From NCBI GenBank assembly GCA_012728275.1, contig JAAYFK010000049.1:1-64000 (forward strand): a stretch of DNA of 64,000 bases. Reading direction: 5' to 3'. Numbering within the stretch: the first letter of the stretch is position 1; each line of letters begins with the position of its first letter. Positions 9,268 to 20,171 of this stretch are shown here, one piece after another. Both the position numbers and the translations under genes were made by a program. Source of the stretch: Clostridiaceae bacterium. Its GTDB lineage: Bacteria; Bacillota; Clostridia; Saccharofermentanales; Saccharofermentanaceae. The notes beneath the pieces are model-generated. The model did no database searches. It was given only the letters and a program-made list of their open reading frames with translations, and was not told where the DNA came from.

Positions 9268-10242
9268 ATGGACAACGTATTCCCTATTCTTGAGCAATAT
9301 TGCAACTATATGTTAGCTGTCTTAGCACGTTCAGAGCTTACAGTTAAGGAATACGAGTATGATTTGATTTGCTTTTTTCGTTTCTACAAGAGAGATCATG
9401 GACTTGTTGATAAGGGTATGCCTTTAGAACAGATATCGATTGACGACGTTGACAGCAAACTATTATCCAAGATAACTACTGACGATTTACTAGTTTTCTT
9501 AATATGGTTAACAAGAGAGCGAAAATTATCTCCAGCTAGCCGAGCTAGAAGAATTGCTACGTTAAAGAGTTTTTTCAAGTACTGTCATTCGAAAAAACAT
9601 ATTCTCGAATCAAACCCAGCATACGATTTAGAAACACCTCGTATAGGAAAACGAGTTCCAAAGTATTTGACTCTTGAAGAGAGTACAAAACTTCTTAGCA
9701 CAGCATACGAGTCACCAAGTGCTACGAACGTTCGTGATTATTGCATTCTAACGCTATTTCTTAATTGCGGAATGCGTTTGTCAGAGCTTCGTGGAATTAA
9801 TACTGATGATATTCACGGAACGACACTAACTGTTATTGGTAAGGGCGATAAAGAGAGAACCGTATATTTAAATAAGGCTTGTTTGGAGGCCTTGAATGAC
9901 TACTATCCTTATAGAGAGCAAATTAAAGTTAAACCAAGTCATAAGAAGGCTCTTTTCCTGTCTTCAAGAGGTCAGAGAATATCGGATGATATGATTCAAA
10001 TTATCATTAAGCGCCTAATGCTACAAGCTGGTATTGATACAAAGGTTTTCTCGGTTCATAAATTGAGACACACATGTGCTACTTTAATGTACAAATATGG
10101 TCATGTTGATATTAGAAGCCTTCAAGTTATTCTTGGGCACAAAAGCGTCTCTACAACCCAAATATACACTCACGTTGACGAAGAGCAATTGCAAGATGCT
10201 GTCGAAAGTAACCCACTAGCATCTTTTAACCCGGAAAAATAA
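9268..10242 (+). CDS. Tyrosine recombinase, XerC/XerD-like
   Basis: Catalytic residues visible: CGMRLSELR, GKGDKER, HKLRHTCATLM, LGHKSVSTTQIYTH. Confidence 0.9.
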   Translation: MDNVFPILEQYCNYMLAVLARSELTVKEYEYDLICFFRFYKRDHGLVDKGMPLEQISIDDVDSKLLSKITTDDLLVFLIWLTRERKLSPASRARRIATLKSFFKYCHSKKHILESNPAYDLETPRIGKRVPKYLTLEESTKLLSTAYESPSATNVRDYCILTLFLNCGMRLSELRGINTDDIHGTTLTVIGKGDKERTVYLNKACLEALNDYYPYREQIKVKPSHKKALFLSSRGQRISDDMIQIIIKRLMLQAGIDTKVFSVHKLRHTCATLMYKYGHVDIRSLQVILGHKSVSTTQIYTHVDEEQLQDAVESNPLASFNPEK

Positions 10243-10243
10243 A

Positions 10244-10269
10244 AGTGCGGTTCAAATTCGAACCGCACT
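10244..10269. terminator. Perfect stem-loop between convergent genes, probably bidirectional
   Basis: AGTGCGGTTC aaattc GAACCGCACT, preceded by an A run. Confidence 0.75.
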
Positions 10270-10293
10270 AGTTAATTCTAATCGAAATATGAA

Positions 10294-11709
10294 TTATATG
10301 TTCTCTATGAAAGCTTTATAAGCCAAGTAAGTATAATAAACATCCATCTTCGATACTACTTCATAGGGAGCATGCATCGACCAAACAGGCACACCACAAT
10401 CAATAACGTCCATTCCCATCTTAGCCATATACGCTGAGATTGTTCCTCCGCCTCCAGCGTCTACCTTGCCCAACTCGCCAGTTTGCCATGGAATGCTATT
10501 GTCGTTCAATATACCTGTTATCTGAGCTACATAGTCGCCTGTAGCCTCGTTTGTACCAGATTTACCTCTAGCTCCAACATACTTCTCCAACTTAATTCCA
10601 TGGGACATATATGCCGAGTTGTCAGGATCACTTACTGATGCATACTTGGGATCATATGCGTTAGATACATCAGCTGAAAGCATCTTAGATGCAGCAACTG
10701 CTTTTCGATACTTAAGCAAATCAAAAGCTTCGCCCTCTTGTTTTGCGAGCAATTCCATCATGAAATTCTCATACAAAACTGATTGAGCTCCAGAATTAGC
10801 TAGTGAGCCTATCTCCTCTTTGTCGGTCAACAAGCACACACACGTCTTCTTTGGTGTCTCTTGAGCAAGAACTGCCATAAGCGCAGGATAAGCGCACACT
10901 TTGTCATCGTGACCATAAGCAGCTATAAAAGCTCTATCAAAGCCTACATCTCTTGCTTTCATAGCGGGTACAATTTCTAATTCAGCAGAAACGAAATCCT
11001 TCTCTACTACACCGTAAGAATCATTCAATAATTTAAGAATATTAGCTTTATATGGTTCCTTCTCCTTGGTATCTAAAGGCATACCACCAATTACCACAGT
11101 TAGCTCTTCACCAGTAATAAAATCATCAGCATTCTTCTTCATTTGCTCTTTATCAAGGTGAGGAAGTAAATCTGTAATATAGAAGATTGGATCATCCTCG
11201 TTCTCTCCTACACAAATCTCATGTTTTTTACCATCAGTTGTAAAAACATAACCGTGAATAGCGAGAGGAATTGTTGTCCATTGATACTTTTTTATACCGC
11301 CATAATAATGCGTCTTGAAGTAACAAGCTTCCTTGTCTTCAACAATAGGATTTGGCTTCAAATCTAATCTTGGTGAATCAATGTGAGCACCAAGAATATT
11401 GAATCCATTTGCTATAGGCTTCTTTCCGACAACAGCCAAAGCGAGGCCCTTCCCCTTAATTGAAGAATAAACCTTATCACCTGTACTAAGTTTGTCACAT
11501 GAAGCAATGTCTCTATATCCAAGCGCCTCGCATGCTTCAATACTATTACGAACAAATTCTCGCTCTGTCTTAGAAATATTCAAAAACGACTTGTAATCTT
11601 CTGCAAAAATCATACAGGACTCAATCTCGTCCTTTGATGCCTCTTTATACATATTAGGAAAATCTGCAAAAAGCTCCTTTACAGAATCCTTCTTCTTTTT
11701 ATCTGCCAT
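10294..11709 (-). CDS. M18-family zinc aminopeptidase
   Basis: Zn motifs GAHIDSPRLDLKP, TDKEEIGSLANSGAQS, SADVSNAYDP, GGGGTISAYMA. Confidence 0.93.
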   Translation of the reverse strand: MADKKKKDSVKELFADFPNMYKEASKDEIESCMIFAEDYKSFLNISKTEREFVRNSIEACEALGYRDIASCDKLSTGDKVYSSIKGKGLALAVVGKKPIANGFNILGAHIDSPRLDLKPNPIVEDKEACYFKTHYYGGIKKYQWTTIPLAIHGYVFTTDGKKHEICVGENEDDPIFYITDLLPHLDKEQMKKNADDFITGEELTVVIGGMPLDTKEKEPYKANILKLLNDSYGVVEKDFVSAELEIVPAMKARDVGFDRAFIAAYGHDDKVCAYPALMAVLAQETPKKTCVCLLTDKEEIGSLANSGAQSVLYENFMMELLAKQEGEAFDLLKYRKAVAASKMLSADVSNAYDPKYASVSDPDNSAYMSHGIKLEKYVGARGKSGTNEATGDYVAQITGILNDNSIPWQTGELGKVDAGGGGTISAYMAKMGMDVIDCGVPVWSMHAPYEVVSKMDVYYTYLAYKAFIENI

Positions 11710-11793
11710 GTTATCACTCCTTTACTGTTGATATTATAACAACAATATCCACTTTATGTTAATATTAATAAATCAATCAAAGGAAGTCATAAT

Positions 11794-12618
11794 ATGCTAA
11801 CAGATAACCACAATCACACTAAATTTTTTAGTCCCGATGCAAAGATGTCCATTGAAGAAATGAACGCCGCTTGCATAAGTAATAATGTTAAGCGTTTGGC
11901 TATCACTGAACACTATGAGATTGACTATCCATATAAGAATGATCCACTTTGGAAACTCTTCGATATAAAGAAGTATCAAGAAAGCTTCACTGAATGGAAG
12001 AAAGCACTTGCGCCACAAGTTGAGCTTCTATGGGGAATTGAACTTGGCTTCAAGGAAGGTATCGAAAAGGAGATTGATGATATTGGAGCTAAGTACAGTT
12101 TTGACAGTGTAATTCTTAGCGCGCATCTTTTTGAAGAAAAGGATTTCTATTTTGATAGAGAAGTCTATGAGAGATACTCAAAGAATGAACTCATTACTAA
12201 GTATGTAGAACTTTTGGTTAGTATGGCCGATAAGTGCAACAACTATTGCACGATTGGCCACTATGATTACATAAATCGGTACTCTTCTTGGGAAGACCCT
12301 GCGATTTACTATTCGATATGCCCGAAGCAGTTTGATAATCTTTTCGAGATTCTTGCAAGTAAAGAGAAATCTCTCGAGATTAACACTCGCTCTATCTTCA
12401 AAATGATGCAGAAAAATTCCATAAACGTCTTGCCAGACAAGGAATTACTACTTAGGTTCAAAGATGTTGGTGGGCGCTTGATTTCTTTAGGATCCGACTC
12501 TCATACTAGCGATACCATTGGATTCTATTTTAATGAGGTCGGAGAATACTTGAAGTCACTTGGATTTGATAGTGTTTGCTATTTTAAGAACATGAAGCCA
12601 TATCAAGAAGGGCTTTAA
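11794..12618 (+). CDS. PHP-domain phosphatase, histidinol-phosphatase-like
   Basis: N-terminal DNHNHTKFS-type motif (MLTDNHNHTKFFSPDA), ITEHYE, GHYDYINRY, LGSDSHTSDTIG. Confidence 0.85.
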   Translation: MLTDNHNHTKFFSPDAKMSIEEMNAACISNNVKRLAITEHYEIDYPYKNDPLWKLFDIKKYQESFTEWKKALAPQVELLWGIELGFKEGIEKEIDDIGAKYSFDSVILSAHLFEEKDFYFDREVYERYSKNELITKYVELLVSMADKCNNYCTIGHYDYINRYSSWEDPAIYYSICPKQFDNLFEILASKEKSLEINTRSIFKMMQKNSINVLPDKELLLRFKDVGGRLISLGSDSHTSDTIGFYFNEVGEYLKSLGFDSVCYFKNMKPYQEGL

Positions 12619-13943
12619 TCCTTATCAAAGAATTTGTTGTACTTCTTTACTGCCTCTAGGTATTCCGAGACTTTTTTCTCATACCCAATTGATGTAGGAT
12701 TGTAGTACTTTGTCTTCTCTGAAGCTGAAGGCATGAATTGAAGCTCGGCAATATGTCCCGCAAAATCGTGAGCATATTTGTATCCCATTGAGTAACCCAA
12801 ATCCTTCATCCCTTCCACAGGAGCGTTACGCAAATACATTGGTATACTTCCAGTATCGCGATTATTAACATCTTCTAAGGCACTATCTATAGCCAAATAT
12901 GACGCATTCGATTTAGGAGAAGTTGCTACCATGATGCATGCTTGAGACAATGGTATTCTCGCCTCTGGCATTCCTACTGCAACAGCGCATTGATATGCTG
13001 CAACAGCTACAAGCAAAGCATTAGGATTAGCAAGACCCACATCCTCGGCGGCACAAATCATTATTCTTCTAGCAAGGAATTCAATATCTTCACCTGCTGA
13101 TAGCGCGCGAGCTAAGTATAGCGTAGCGGCGTCAGGTTCGGAACCTCTCATTGATTTAATCATGGCACTAATATTGTCATAGTGCGATTCGCCATTCTTA
13201 TCAAATTGAATGACACGATTTTGCATGCAATCTGAGATTACATCCTTATCAATATGAATTACACCATTTCCATCCGATTGTGTTGTTGTAACGGCTAGTT
13301 CGAGAGCGTTCAGTGCTTTTCGAGCATCACCGCCTGCCATAAGAGCGATAGAATTAATCGCCTCTTCATCAATATCAACGTCGAGGCTTCCATATCCTCT
13401 AGTCTTATTCTCTAGAGACTGTCGCAATATTCGAACAATATCGGACTCCTTGAGGTGCTCCATCTTCAATACAGTCGATCTAGAAACAAGCGCCTTATTA
13501 ACCTCGAAAAAAGGATTCTCAGTAGTTGCTCCGATTAGAACTACTGTTCCATCCTCAACATATGGAAGCAAAGCATCTTGCTGAAGCTTATTGAACCTAT
13601 GAATCTCATCAATAAAAAGAAGCGTCTTCTTGCCCTCGGAAAGTATTGGATTCAATGCATCAGCGACAACTTTCTTGATATCACCAACTCCAGCACTCAC
13701 TGCATTAAGCTTAACAAACTTGCAGGAAGTAGTCCTAGCAATTAGTCTAGAAAGCGCGGTTTTACCAACACCTGGAGGGCCAAAAAGGATGACAGAAGAC
13801 AGCCTATCTGCCTCTATCATCCTTCTTAACATTTTACCTTTGCCTATTATATGCTCTTGACCAATGTACTCGTCCAAACTCTCAGGCGACATACGATAAG
13901 CCAGCGGCATATTCATGTTGTTCTCCATATCGGCGTATGACAA
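12615..13943 (-). CDS. rarA: Replication-associated recombination protein A (RarA/MgsA AAA ATPase)
   Basis: GPPGVGKTALSRLIA, FIDEIHRFNKLQQDALLPYVEDG, ATTENPFFEVN. Confidence 0.95.
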   Translation of the reverse strand: MSYADMENNMNMPLAYRMSPESLDEYIGQEHIIGKGKMLRRMIEADRLSSVILFGPPGVGKTALSRLIARTTSCKFVKLNAVSAGVGDIKKVVADALNPILSEGKKTLLFIDEIHRFNKLQQDALLPYVEDGTVVLIGATTENPFFEVNKALVSRSTVLKMEHLKESDIVRILRQSLENKTRGYGSLDVDIDEEAINSIALMAGGDARKALNALELAVTTTQSDGNGVIHIDKDVISDCMQNRVIQFDKNGESHYDNISAMIKSMRGSEPDAATLYLARALSAGEDIEFLARRIMICAAEDVGLANPNALLVAVAAYQCAVAVGMPEARIPLSQACIMVATSPKSNASYLAIDSALEDVNNRDTGSIPMYLRNAPVEGMKDLGYSMGYKYAHDFAGHIAELQFMPSASEKTKYYNPTSIGYEKKVSEYLEAVKKYNKFFDKD

Positions 13944-13958
13944 GTCTATTCTCCTAAA

Positions 13959-15200
13959 TTACTTCAAATCAGGATATAAAGGATACTTAGCAGTAATTGT
14001 AGCAACACGCTCAACTACACTTTCCTTCTTATTGTCATAATCAAAAATACAATCAGCTATGCAATCCGCAATTACCACCATATCTTCTTCATTCATGCCA
14101 CGAGTAGTAACCGCTGCTGTTCCAAGGCGAACACCAGAAGTAATAAATGGCTTCTCTGGATCAAATGGGATTGTATTCTTATTAGATGTAATATTGCATT
14201 CATCAAGACGAAGCTGAAGTTCCTTACCGGTAACACCAGTACCAGTTAAATCCATTAGCATCAGATGATTGTCTGTACCACCAGAAACAAGCTTAATACC
14301 TCTAGCCATCAGTTGATCAGCCATAGCCTTAGCATTCTTAATTATTCTATTAGCATAATCTCTAAAATCATCAGAAAGAGCTTCCTTAAACGCAACGGCC
14401 TTAGCAGCAATAACATGCATCAAAGGACCACCTTGTTGTCCTGGGAATACTGCTGAATCAATCTTCTTAGCGTACTCTTCCTTGCACATAATAATACCGC
14501 CACGAGGACCTCTTAGCGTCTTATGAGTAGTAGTTGTAACAAAATCCGCATATGGAACTGGATTTGGATGTAGTCCAGCTGCAACTAAACCTGCAATATG
14601 AGCCATATCAACGAATAAGTAAGCACCTACCTCGTCAGCAATATCGCGGAACTTCTTAAAATCAATAATTCTAGAGTAAGCAGATGCACCAGCAACAATA
14701 ATCTTAGGCTTACACTCTAATGCTTTAAGACGAACCTCTTCATAATCGATCATTTGAGTATCTTTGTTTACCTGATAAAATTCGGAATTATATGTTCTTC
14801 CGGATACGTTTAGCTTCATTCCATGTGTCAAGTGACCACCATGAGATAAATCCATACCAAGAATTGTATCGCCTGGCTCAAGAACTGCAAAATAAACAGC
14901 TGTATTAGCTTGCGCGCCAGAATGAGGTTGAACATTAACATGATCAGCTCCAAAAAGCTGCTTTGCACGATCAATAGCAAGTTGCTCAGCTATATCTACA
15001 TATTCGCATCCGCCATAATATCTTTTTCCAGGATATCCTTCAGCGTATTTGTTAGTAAGTGGTGAACCGACTGCCTCTAATACTGCTTCTGAAACGAAGT
15101 TCTCGGAAGCGATTAGCTCGATTTTGTTTCTCTGTCTGTTAAGCTCAAGTTCAATAGCATTAAATAGCTCAGGATCTTGTGCCTTAATATGATCGTACAT
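13959..15200 (-). CDS. glyA: Serine hydroxymethyltransferase
   Basis: [41 protein letters not shown]. Confidence 0.98.
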   Translation of the reverse strand: MYDHIKAQDPELFNAIELELNRQRNKIELIASENFVSEAVLEAVGSPLTNKYAEGYPGKRYYGGCEYVDIAEQLAIDRAKQLFGADHVNVQPHSGAQANTAVYFAVLEPGDTILGMDLSHGGHLTHGMKLNVSGRTYNSEFYQVNKDTQMIDYEEVRLKALECKPKIIVAGASAYSRIIDFKKFRDIADEVGAYLFVDMAHIAGLVAAGLHPNPVPYADFVTTTTHKTLRGPRGGIIMCKEEYAKKIDSAVFPGQQGGPLMHVIAAKAVAFKEALSDDFRDYANRIIKNAKAMADQLMARGIKLVSGGTDNHLMLMDLTGTGVTGKELQLRLDECNITSNKNTIPFDPEKPFITSGVRLGTAAVTTRGMNEEDMVVIADCIADCIFDYDNKKESVVERVATITAKYPLYPDLK

Positions 15201-15275
15201 TTTCCGTACCTCCTGTTAAATTGCGCTTTTATCTTACTTTAATTGTTATGCTTAGTAAAGAGAAAACAAGGAAAA

Positions 15276-16298
15276 TTACATGTTATATAACTCATCTGTT
15301 TTGGGTGACTCAAGAACATAAGTATCACCGTCTGTATCAATTAGATAGTATCCTTCTTCAATAAATTCACCAATTACTGTAGCTTTAATTCCAGCTTCAT
15401 CCAAAGCATTAATCACTCTTTTTTCTTCCGAAGAAGCAATTAAAAGAGATCCAGAAGAAATAAGTCTATACGGATCAAGATTCATAGCTATACATATCTG
15501 CCTCGATGCTTCGGTAATAGGGATGCTGCCTTTATCTAATCTTAATCCTACATTCGAAAAGGATGCCATCTCATAAGCTGCTCCATAAACGCCGCCTTCG
15601 GTAATATCATGCATAAGACTAACAGCACTATCCCTAAAGCCATACTGATTTATAGATTCTTCAAGGCTTGCAAGACTTCCACAAATCTCTCCTTCTTTAA
15701 CGACCGATATAGAATCTTCGTACTTGCTTGCTTCATCAATTAATTCTTTTGATACTTTGCCGACAAGCTTCTCATAATGTTCCTTTGAGGCAATGTAACT
15801 TCCTTCGATACATGCACTCTTGGTCATGATTAACTTGTCACCTGGTTTTGCTTTTCCCTTAGGTACTGGATGATCATGGTCAACAATGCCGAACGCAGTA
15901 GAAATCACTATAAACTCATTTACCGATGCAGAAACTTCAGTATGTCCTCCAACTATATCAACTCCCAGCTTAGCAGCCTCATCACTTGCTTGGGTTACAA
16001 TAGTCGACACATCTTCTTCACTTGCGCTTGGAGGCGCAATTACTACTATAAGTAGTCCCGAAGGTCTAATTCCACACGCAGCAATATCATTACAAGAAAC
16101 ATGAATAGCTAGTTTTCCTGATTGCATCTTTCCTGCTGTAATAGGATCTGTCGATGATACTAGAAGCTTATCGCCAATTTTTTGCCAAGCACAATCGGCA
16201 CCGATACCAGCACCAACTAAAGTACTTGATGAAAGACTAGGTAACTTGTTTAATACAAGATTAGTCAATTGCTCGTTTGAAAGCTTTCCAATCTTCAT
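15276..16298 (-). CDS. AIR synthase-related (PurM/ThiL/HypE fold) ATPase of unknown function
   Basis: AIRS-fold pattern: N-terminal GIGADCA, STDPIT, VSCNDIAACGIRP, DIVGGHTEVS, MHDITEGGVYGAAYEMA. Confidence 0.82.
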   Translation of the reverse strand: MKIGKLSNEQLTNLVLNKLPSLSSSTLVGAGIGADCAWQKIGDKLLVSSTDPITAGKMQSGKLAIHVSCNDIAACGIRPSGLLIVVIAPPSASEEDVSTIVTQASDEAAKLGVDIVGGHTEVSASVNEFIVISTAFGIVDHDHPVPKGKAKPGDKLIMTKSACIEGSYIASKEHYEKLVGKVSKELIDEASKYEDSISVVKEGEICGSLASLEESINQYGFRDSAVSLMHDITEGGVYGAAYEMASFSNVGLRLDKGSIPITEASRQICIAMNLDPYRLISSGSLLIASSEEKRVINALDEAGIKATVIGEFIEEGYYLIDTDGDTYVLESPKTDELYNM

Positions 16299-16301
16299 AG
16301 C

Positions 16302-17498
16302 TTAAATCTCAATAACCTCAGTTCCATTTACGCCGTCTATTACCATCTGTTCTATGTTCAGATTCTTCTCAGCATCTTCAATATCAGCATGCTTTGGATG
16401 AGTGCGTGGATGTTTAGCAACAAATACAGTACAACAATCCTCATATGGCAAAATTGAAGTCTCAAAAGCGCCTATACGTCTCGAAATATCACAAGTAGCC
16501 TCTTTATCCAGACCAATCAAAGGTCTAAATACAGGAAGCTTAACTACCTCATTAGTGATGTCTATTGCCTCCATAGTTTGACTAGCTACTTGACCTAAAC
16601 TCTCACCAGTAATCAAGCAACCACAATGGTGCTTCCTAGCAAGTTTCTCGGCAATTTGAAACATAACTCGTCTCATAGTAATAGTAAGCATGTCTTGTCT
16701 GCTATTCTTATACATGTCGAGTTGAATCTGAGTAAAGTTTACAACATATAGATTCATACGACCACTAAAACCAGATACAATCTTTGCTAACTCTATTACC
16801 TTATCCTTAGCCTTATCACTCGTATATGGATAAGAATGAAAATACACCGCATCAAGATTCATTCCTCGACTGGCCATCATATAGCCAGCTACTGGGCTAT
16901 CAATACCACCGGAAAGTAAAAGCATACCTTTTCCAGAAGTACCGACAGGAAGACCTCGATGTCCCATAACACTCTCAGAATAAACGTAATTATCGTCACG
17001 AACTTCAATAAATACTGTGAAATCGGGATTCTTCACATCAACATGTAATTGAGGAATACTATCAAGAATGACCTCGCCTACTTCACAACATATCTGCATA
17101 GAATTCAAAGGAAACGACTTATTCCCTCTTCTAGAATCAACCTTAAATGAATTATACTCAGGATTCTTAGCAAGGACTTCTTTAGCATACTCTACACAAT
17201 TCTTCTTAATCTCTTCGAAATCACCATTAAACTTACGAACCAAGCTTGCGGATACAATTCCAAAAACTTGAGTAACTGCTTTTAGAACCTCGCTTGCTGC
17301 TTCTTCGCTTTCGAAATATGGATTGTTACCTTCTCGATCTTCTATCCAAATTCGACTTTGAGACTGGAAAACATATAGATTTCCAAAATTTCTCAAACGA
17401 TATCTGAGATTAGCCTTCAATTTGTTCTCAAAAGTACCTCTATTTAGACCCTTAAGAGTAATTTCACCCATTCGTGCAAGAATAACATTTGTGTACAT
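16302..17498 (-). CDS. thiI: tRNA 4-thiouridine synthetase ThiI, without C-terminal rhodanese domain
   Basis: THUMP region plus PP-loop LLSGGIDSPVAGYMMASRG; 398 aa. Confidence 0.95.
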   Translation of the reverse strand: MYTNVILARMGEITLKGLNRGTFENKLKANLRYRLRNFGNLYVFQSQSRIWIEDREGNNPYFESEEAASEVLKAVTQVFGIVSASLVRKFNGDFEEIKKNCVEYAKEVLAKNPEYNSFKVDSRRGNKSFPLNSMQICCEVGEVILDSIPQLHVDVKNPDFTVFIEVRDDNYVYSESVMGHRGLPVGTSGKGMLLLSGGIDSPVAGYMMASRGMNLDAVYFHSYPYTSDKAKDKVIELAKIVSGFSGRMNLYVVNFTQIQLDMYKNSRQDMLTITMRRVMFQIAEKLARKHHCGCLITGESLGQVASQTMEAIDITNEVVKLPVFRPLIGLDKEATCDISRRIGAFETSILPYEDCCTVFVAKHPRTHPKHADIEDAEKNLNIEQMVIDGVNGTEVIEI

Positions 17499-17510
17499 AT
17501 CTAACCTTCC

Positions 17511-18653
17511 TTATCGCTTTAGCGAATATAAGCTATATATCTCATCAACCTTACTGATAAACTCTTTTGCTTCATCCATCGTATTATATCGAGAGAAACT
17601 AAGTCTAACACTATTTGATGCAATTTTCCTGTCTAGACCCATAGCTAACAAAACATAACTAATACGCTTCGTTCTAGCAGAGCAAGCTGAAATTGTTGAT
17701 ACATAAATTTCGTACTTCTCAAGACAATGCAGCATAGTCTCCGACTCAAAACCATCGAACGACACATTTAGAACATATGGACTTGCATCCTCAGGAGAAA
17801 CTATCAACGCTTTTCGCGCCAAAAGTTCCTTACGCAAATATTCATTAATTTCACTTACATTTGAAGCCGACTCTACCTTATGCGATATTGTCTCCTCAAG
17901 TGCCGTAGCAAAAGCATTAGCGAGAAATAAACTCTCAGTTCCAGAACGCATCCCGCCTTGCTGCCCACCACCAAGAATGAAAGGCTCAACAATAATGCCG
18001 GTTTTAATGTAAAGAACACCTACACCCTTAACAGCATGTATCTTGTGGCCCGAAAAAGATGCCATCTCAACACCTAATGTAGTAAGGTTAATATCAAGCT
18101 TTCCTACAGACTGAACACAATCCAAATAAATAGCGATTTTCTTGTTGTATGAGTTTCTAAGAGCGACTATATCCTTGATTGGCAGAATAGCTCCAGTCTC
18201 ATTATTAACGTGGGTAAAACACATCAAAATAGTGTCGCCATCCATTGCTTTCTCGAGTTCATCAATGATAGGTTTTCCTGACAAATCCACCTTAACATAC
18301 TTGATTCTAAATCCCTTAGTTTCAAGCTGTTTGAGGACTTCAAGAGTAGCTTTATGCTCTGTCTCAGTGGTAATAATCGTCTTTCCTCTTCGAAAATTAC
18401 GATTAACGTATCCATTAATTGCAGTAATTGCACTTTCCGTTCCACATGAAGTGAAAATAATTTCGTCGTCACGACATCCCAAGCAATTTGCAGTTCTAGT
18501 TGCATATTGCTCATAAGCCTTAAGGCACGAATCTCCCAATTTATGAAGAGCACCTGGATTAGCAAATAACGAGTCAGAACTTAAGTCGCTCACAACTGTT
18601 TGCAATACTAAATCGGAGGTCTTTGTTGTCGCGCTATTATCGAAGTAAATCAT
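17511..18653 (-). CDS. Cysteine desulfurase, NifS/IscS-like; start at MIYFDNSATTK
   Basis: MIYFDNSATTKTSD, SFSGHKIHAVKGVGVLY, catalytic Cys in STISACSAR; adjacent to thiI. Confidence 0.93.
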   Translation of the reverse strand: MIYFDNSATTKTSDLVLQTVVSDLSSDSLFANPGALHKLGDSCLKAYEQYATRTANCLGCRDDEIIFTSCGTESAITAINGYVNRNFRRGKTIITTETEHKATLEVLKQLETKGFRIKYVKVDLSGKPIIDELEKAMDGDTILMCFTHVNNETGAILPIKDIVALRNSYNKKIAIYLDCVQSVGKLDINLTTLGVEMASFSGHKIHAVKGVGVLYIKTGIIVEPFILGGGQQGGMRSGTESLFLANAFATALEETISHKVESASNVSEINEYLRKELLARKALIVSPEDASPYVLNVSFDGFESETMLHCLEKYEIYVSTISACSARTKRISYVLLAMGLDRKIASNSVRLSFSRYNTMDEAKEFISKVDEIYSLYSLKR

Positions 18654-18669
18654 TGGACACCTCAAGAGG

Positions 18670-18707
18670 AAAAAATTATGCGCCGTGATTATATGTCCAC
18701 GGCGCAT
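18670..18707 (-). terminator. Rho-independent terminator downstream of purB
   Basis: Minus strand ATGCGCCGTG..CACGGCGCAT hairpin followed by AATTTTTTCC. Confidence 0.85.
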
Positions 18708-18737
18708 ATAAATCAAATGCTATCTATTCAAAGACAA

Positions 18738-20171
18738 TCAAACATTAATTTCAACATCATCAACGTTCAAGTCTTCCTTATGTGACTCAAGAATTGGCTT
18801 AATGCAGTCGTCTAAGAAAGTAGTGACTTGCTCAGGGCAACGACCAATATATAGCTTAGGGTCAAGAAGCTTTGAAAGAGAATCCTTGTCAAGTCCGAAC
18901 GCTTCATCGTTAGATATTCGCTCCAGTAAATCATTTGGTTTACCCTCCTGTTTTACTACAGCGCCCGCTTCCATCGAATATACTCTTATCTTCTCATGGA
19001 GCTCTTGTCTGTCGCCACCACGCTTGACTGCTTCCATCATTATATTCTCTGTAGCCATGAAAGGAAGTTCATTCATAATGTGAGAATGAATCATTTTGTC
19101 ATATACTACTATTCCGGAAACAATATTTGCATAGATACCAAGAATTGCATCCACAGCCAAAAAAGCTTCGGGTACGCATATTCTCTTATTAGCTGAATCA
19201 TCAAGTGTTCTCTCAAACCATTGCTCAGATGCAGTCATAGCTGGATTAAGCGCATCAGCAATAACATATCTAGCTAACGAAGCCATTCTCTCAGAGCGCA
19301 TAGGATTACGCTTATATGCCATAGCAGAAGATCCAATTTGATTCTTCTCGAAAGGCTCTTCTATCTCCTTCAAATGTTGTAATAATCTAATATCATTACT
19401 AAACTTATGTGCACTTTGAGCAATTGAAGATAATACGTTCAATACTAAAGAATCAATCTTTCTAGAGTATGTCTGACCAGACACATAGTATGATGATTCA
19501 AATCCCATAGTAGAAGCAATCTTCTTATCAAGCATTACACATTTATCATGATCGCCATTAAACAAATCAAGAAAGCTAGCTTGAGTTCCAGTAGTACCCT
19601 TACATCCAAGAAGCTTCAAAGAAGAAGTAACATGTTCAACTTCCTCCAAATCAAGCATTAAATCTTGAAGCCATAGAGATGCTCTCTTGCCTACAGTAAC
19701 TAGCTGAGCTGGCTGGAAGTGAGTAAAACCGAGAGTTGGCATACTCTTGTACTTATCCGCAAAATCAGCTAAGTCCTTAATAACTACAACTATACGCTTT
19801 CTTATTAAATTCAAAGCCTCACGCATGATAATAATATCTGTATTATCGCCTACATAACAGGAAGTCGCACCAAGATGAATAATTCCCTTCGCATTAGGAC
19901 ATTGTTCGCCATACGCGTGAACATGTGCCATAACGTCATGTCTTACTAACTTCTCTTCTCTAGCAGCAACATCATAATTAATATTATCTTTAGAAGCTTC
20001 AAGCTCAGCAATCTGTTCTTGAGATATAGGGAGACCTAACTCCATCTCTGCCTTAGCTAATGCTATCCATAATTCTCTCCATGTCTTAAATTTCTTGTCA
20101 GGTGAGAAAATGTATTGCATTTTTTTGCTAGCATATCTTGAATTTAATGGGCTTGAGTATACATCGTTCAT
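18738..20171 (-). CDS. purB: Adenylosuccinate lyase
   Basis: GATSCYVGDNTD, TLGFTHFQPAQLVTVGKRA, signature QIGSSAMAYKRNPMRSER. Confidence 0.96.
   Translation of the reverse strand: MNDVYSSPLNSRYASKKMQYIFSPDKKFKTWRELWIALAKAEMELGLPISQEQIAELEASKDNINYDVAAREEKLVRHDVMAHVHAYGEQCPNAKGIIHLGATSCYVGDNTDIIIMREALNLIRKRIVVVIKDLADFADKYKSMPTLGFTHFQPAQLVTVGKRASLWLQDLMLDLEEVEHVTSSLKLLGCKGTTGTQASFLDLFNGDHDKCVMLDKKIASTMGFESSYYVSGQTYSRKIDSLVLNVLSSIAQSAHKFSNDIRLLQHLKEIEEPFEKNQIGSSAMAYKRNPMRSERMASLARYVIADALNPAMTASEQWFERTLDDSANKRICVPEAFLAVDAILGIYANIVSGIVVYDKMIHSHIMNELPFMATENIMMEAVKRGGDRQELHEKIRVYSMEAGAVVKQEGKPNDLLERISNDEAFGLDKDSLSKLLDPKLYIGRCPEQVTTFLDDCIKPILESHKEDLNVDDVEINV

Noticed and set aside
9268-10242. Tyrosine recombinase as a mobile-element integrase
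   Set aside because: Full XerC/D-like architecture, no element genes or att repeats adjacent; best read as a chromosomal Xer-type protein.
15201-15275. Possible riboswitch upstream of glyA
   Set aside because: The gap is only about 75 nt and no known riboswitch core could be recognised.
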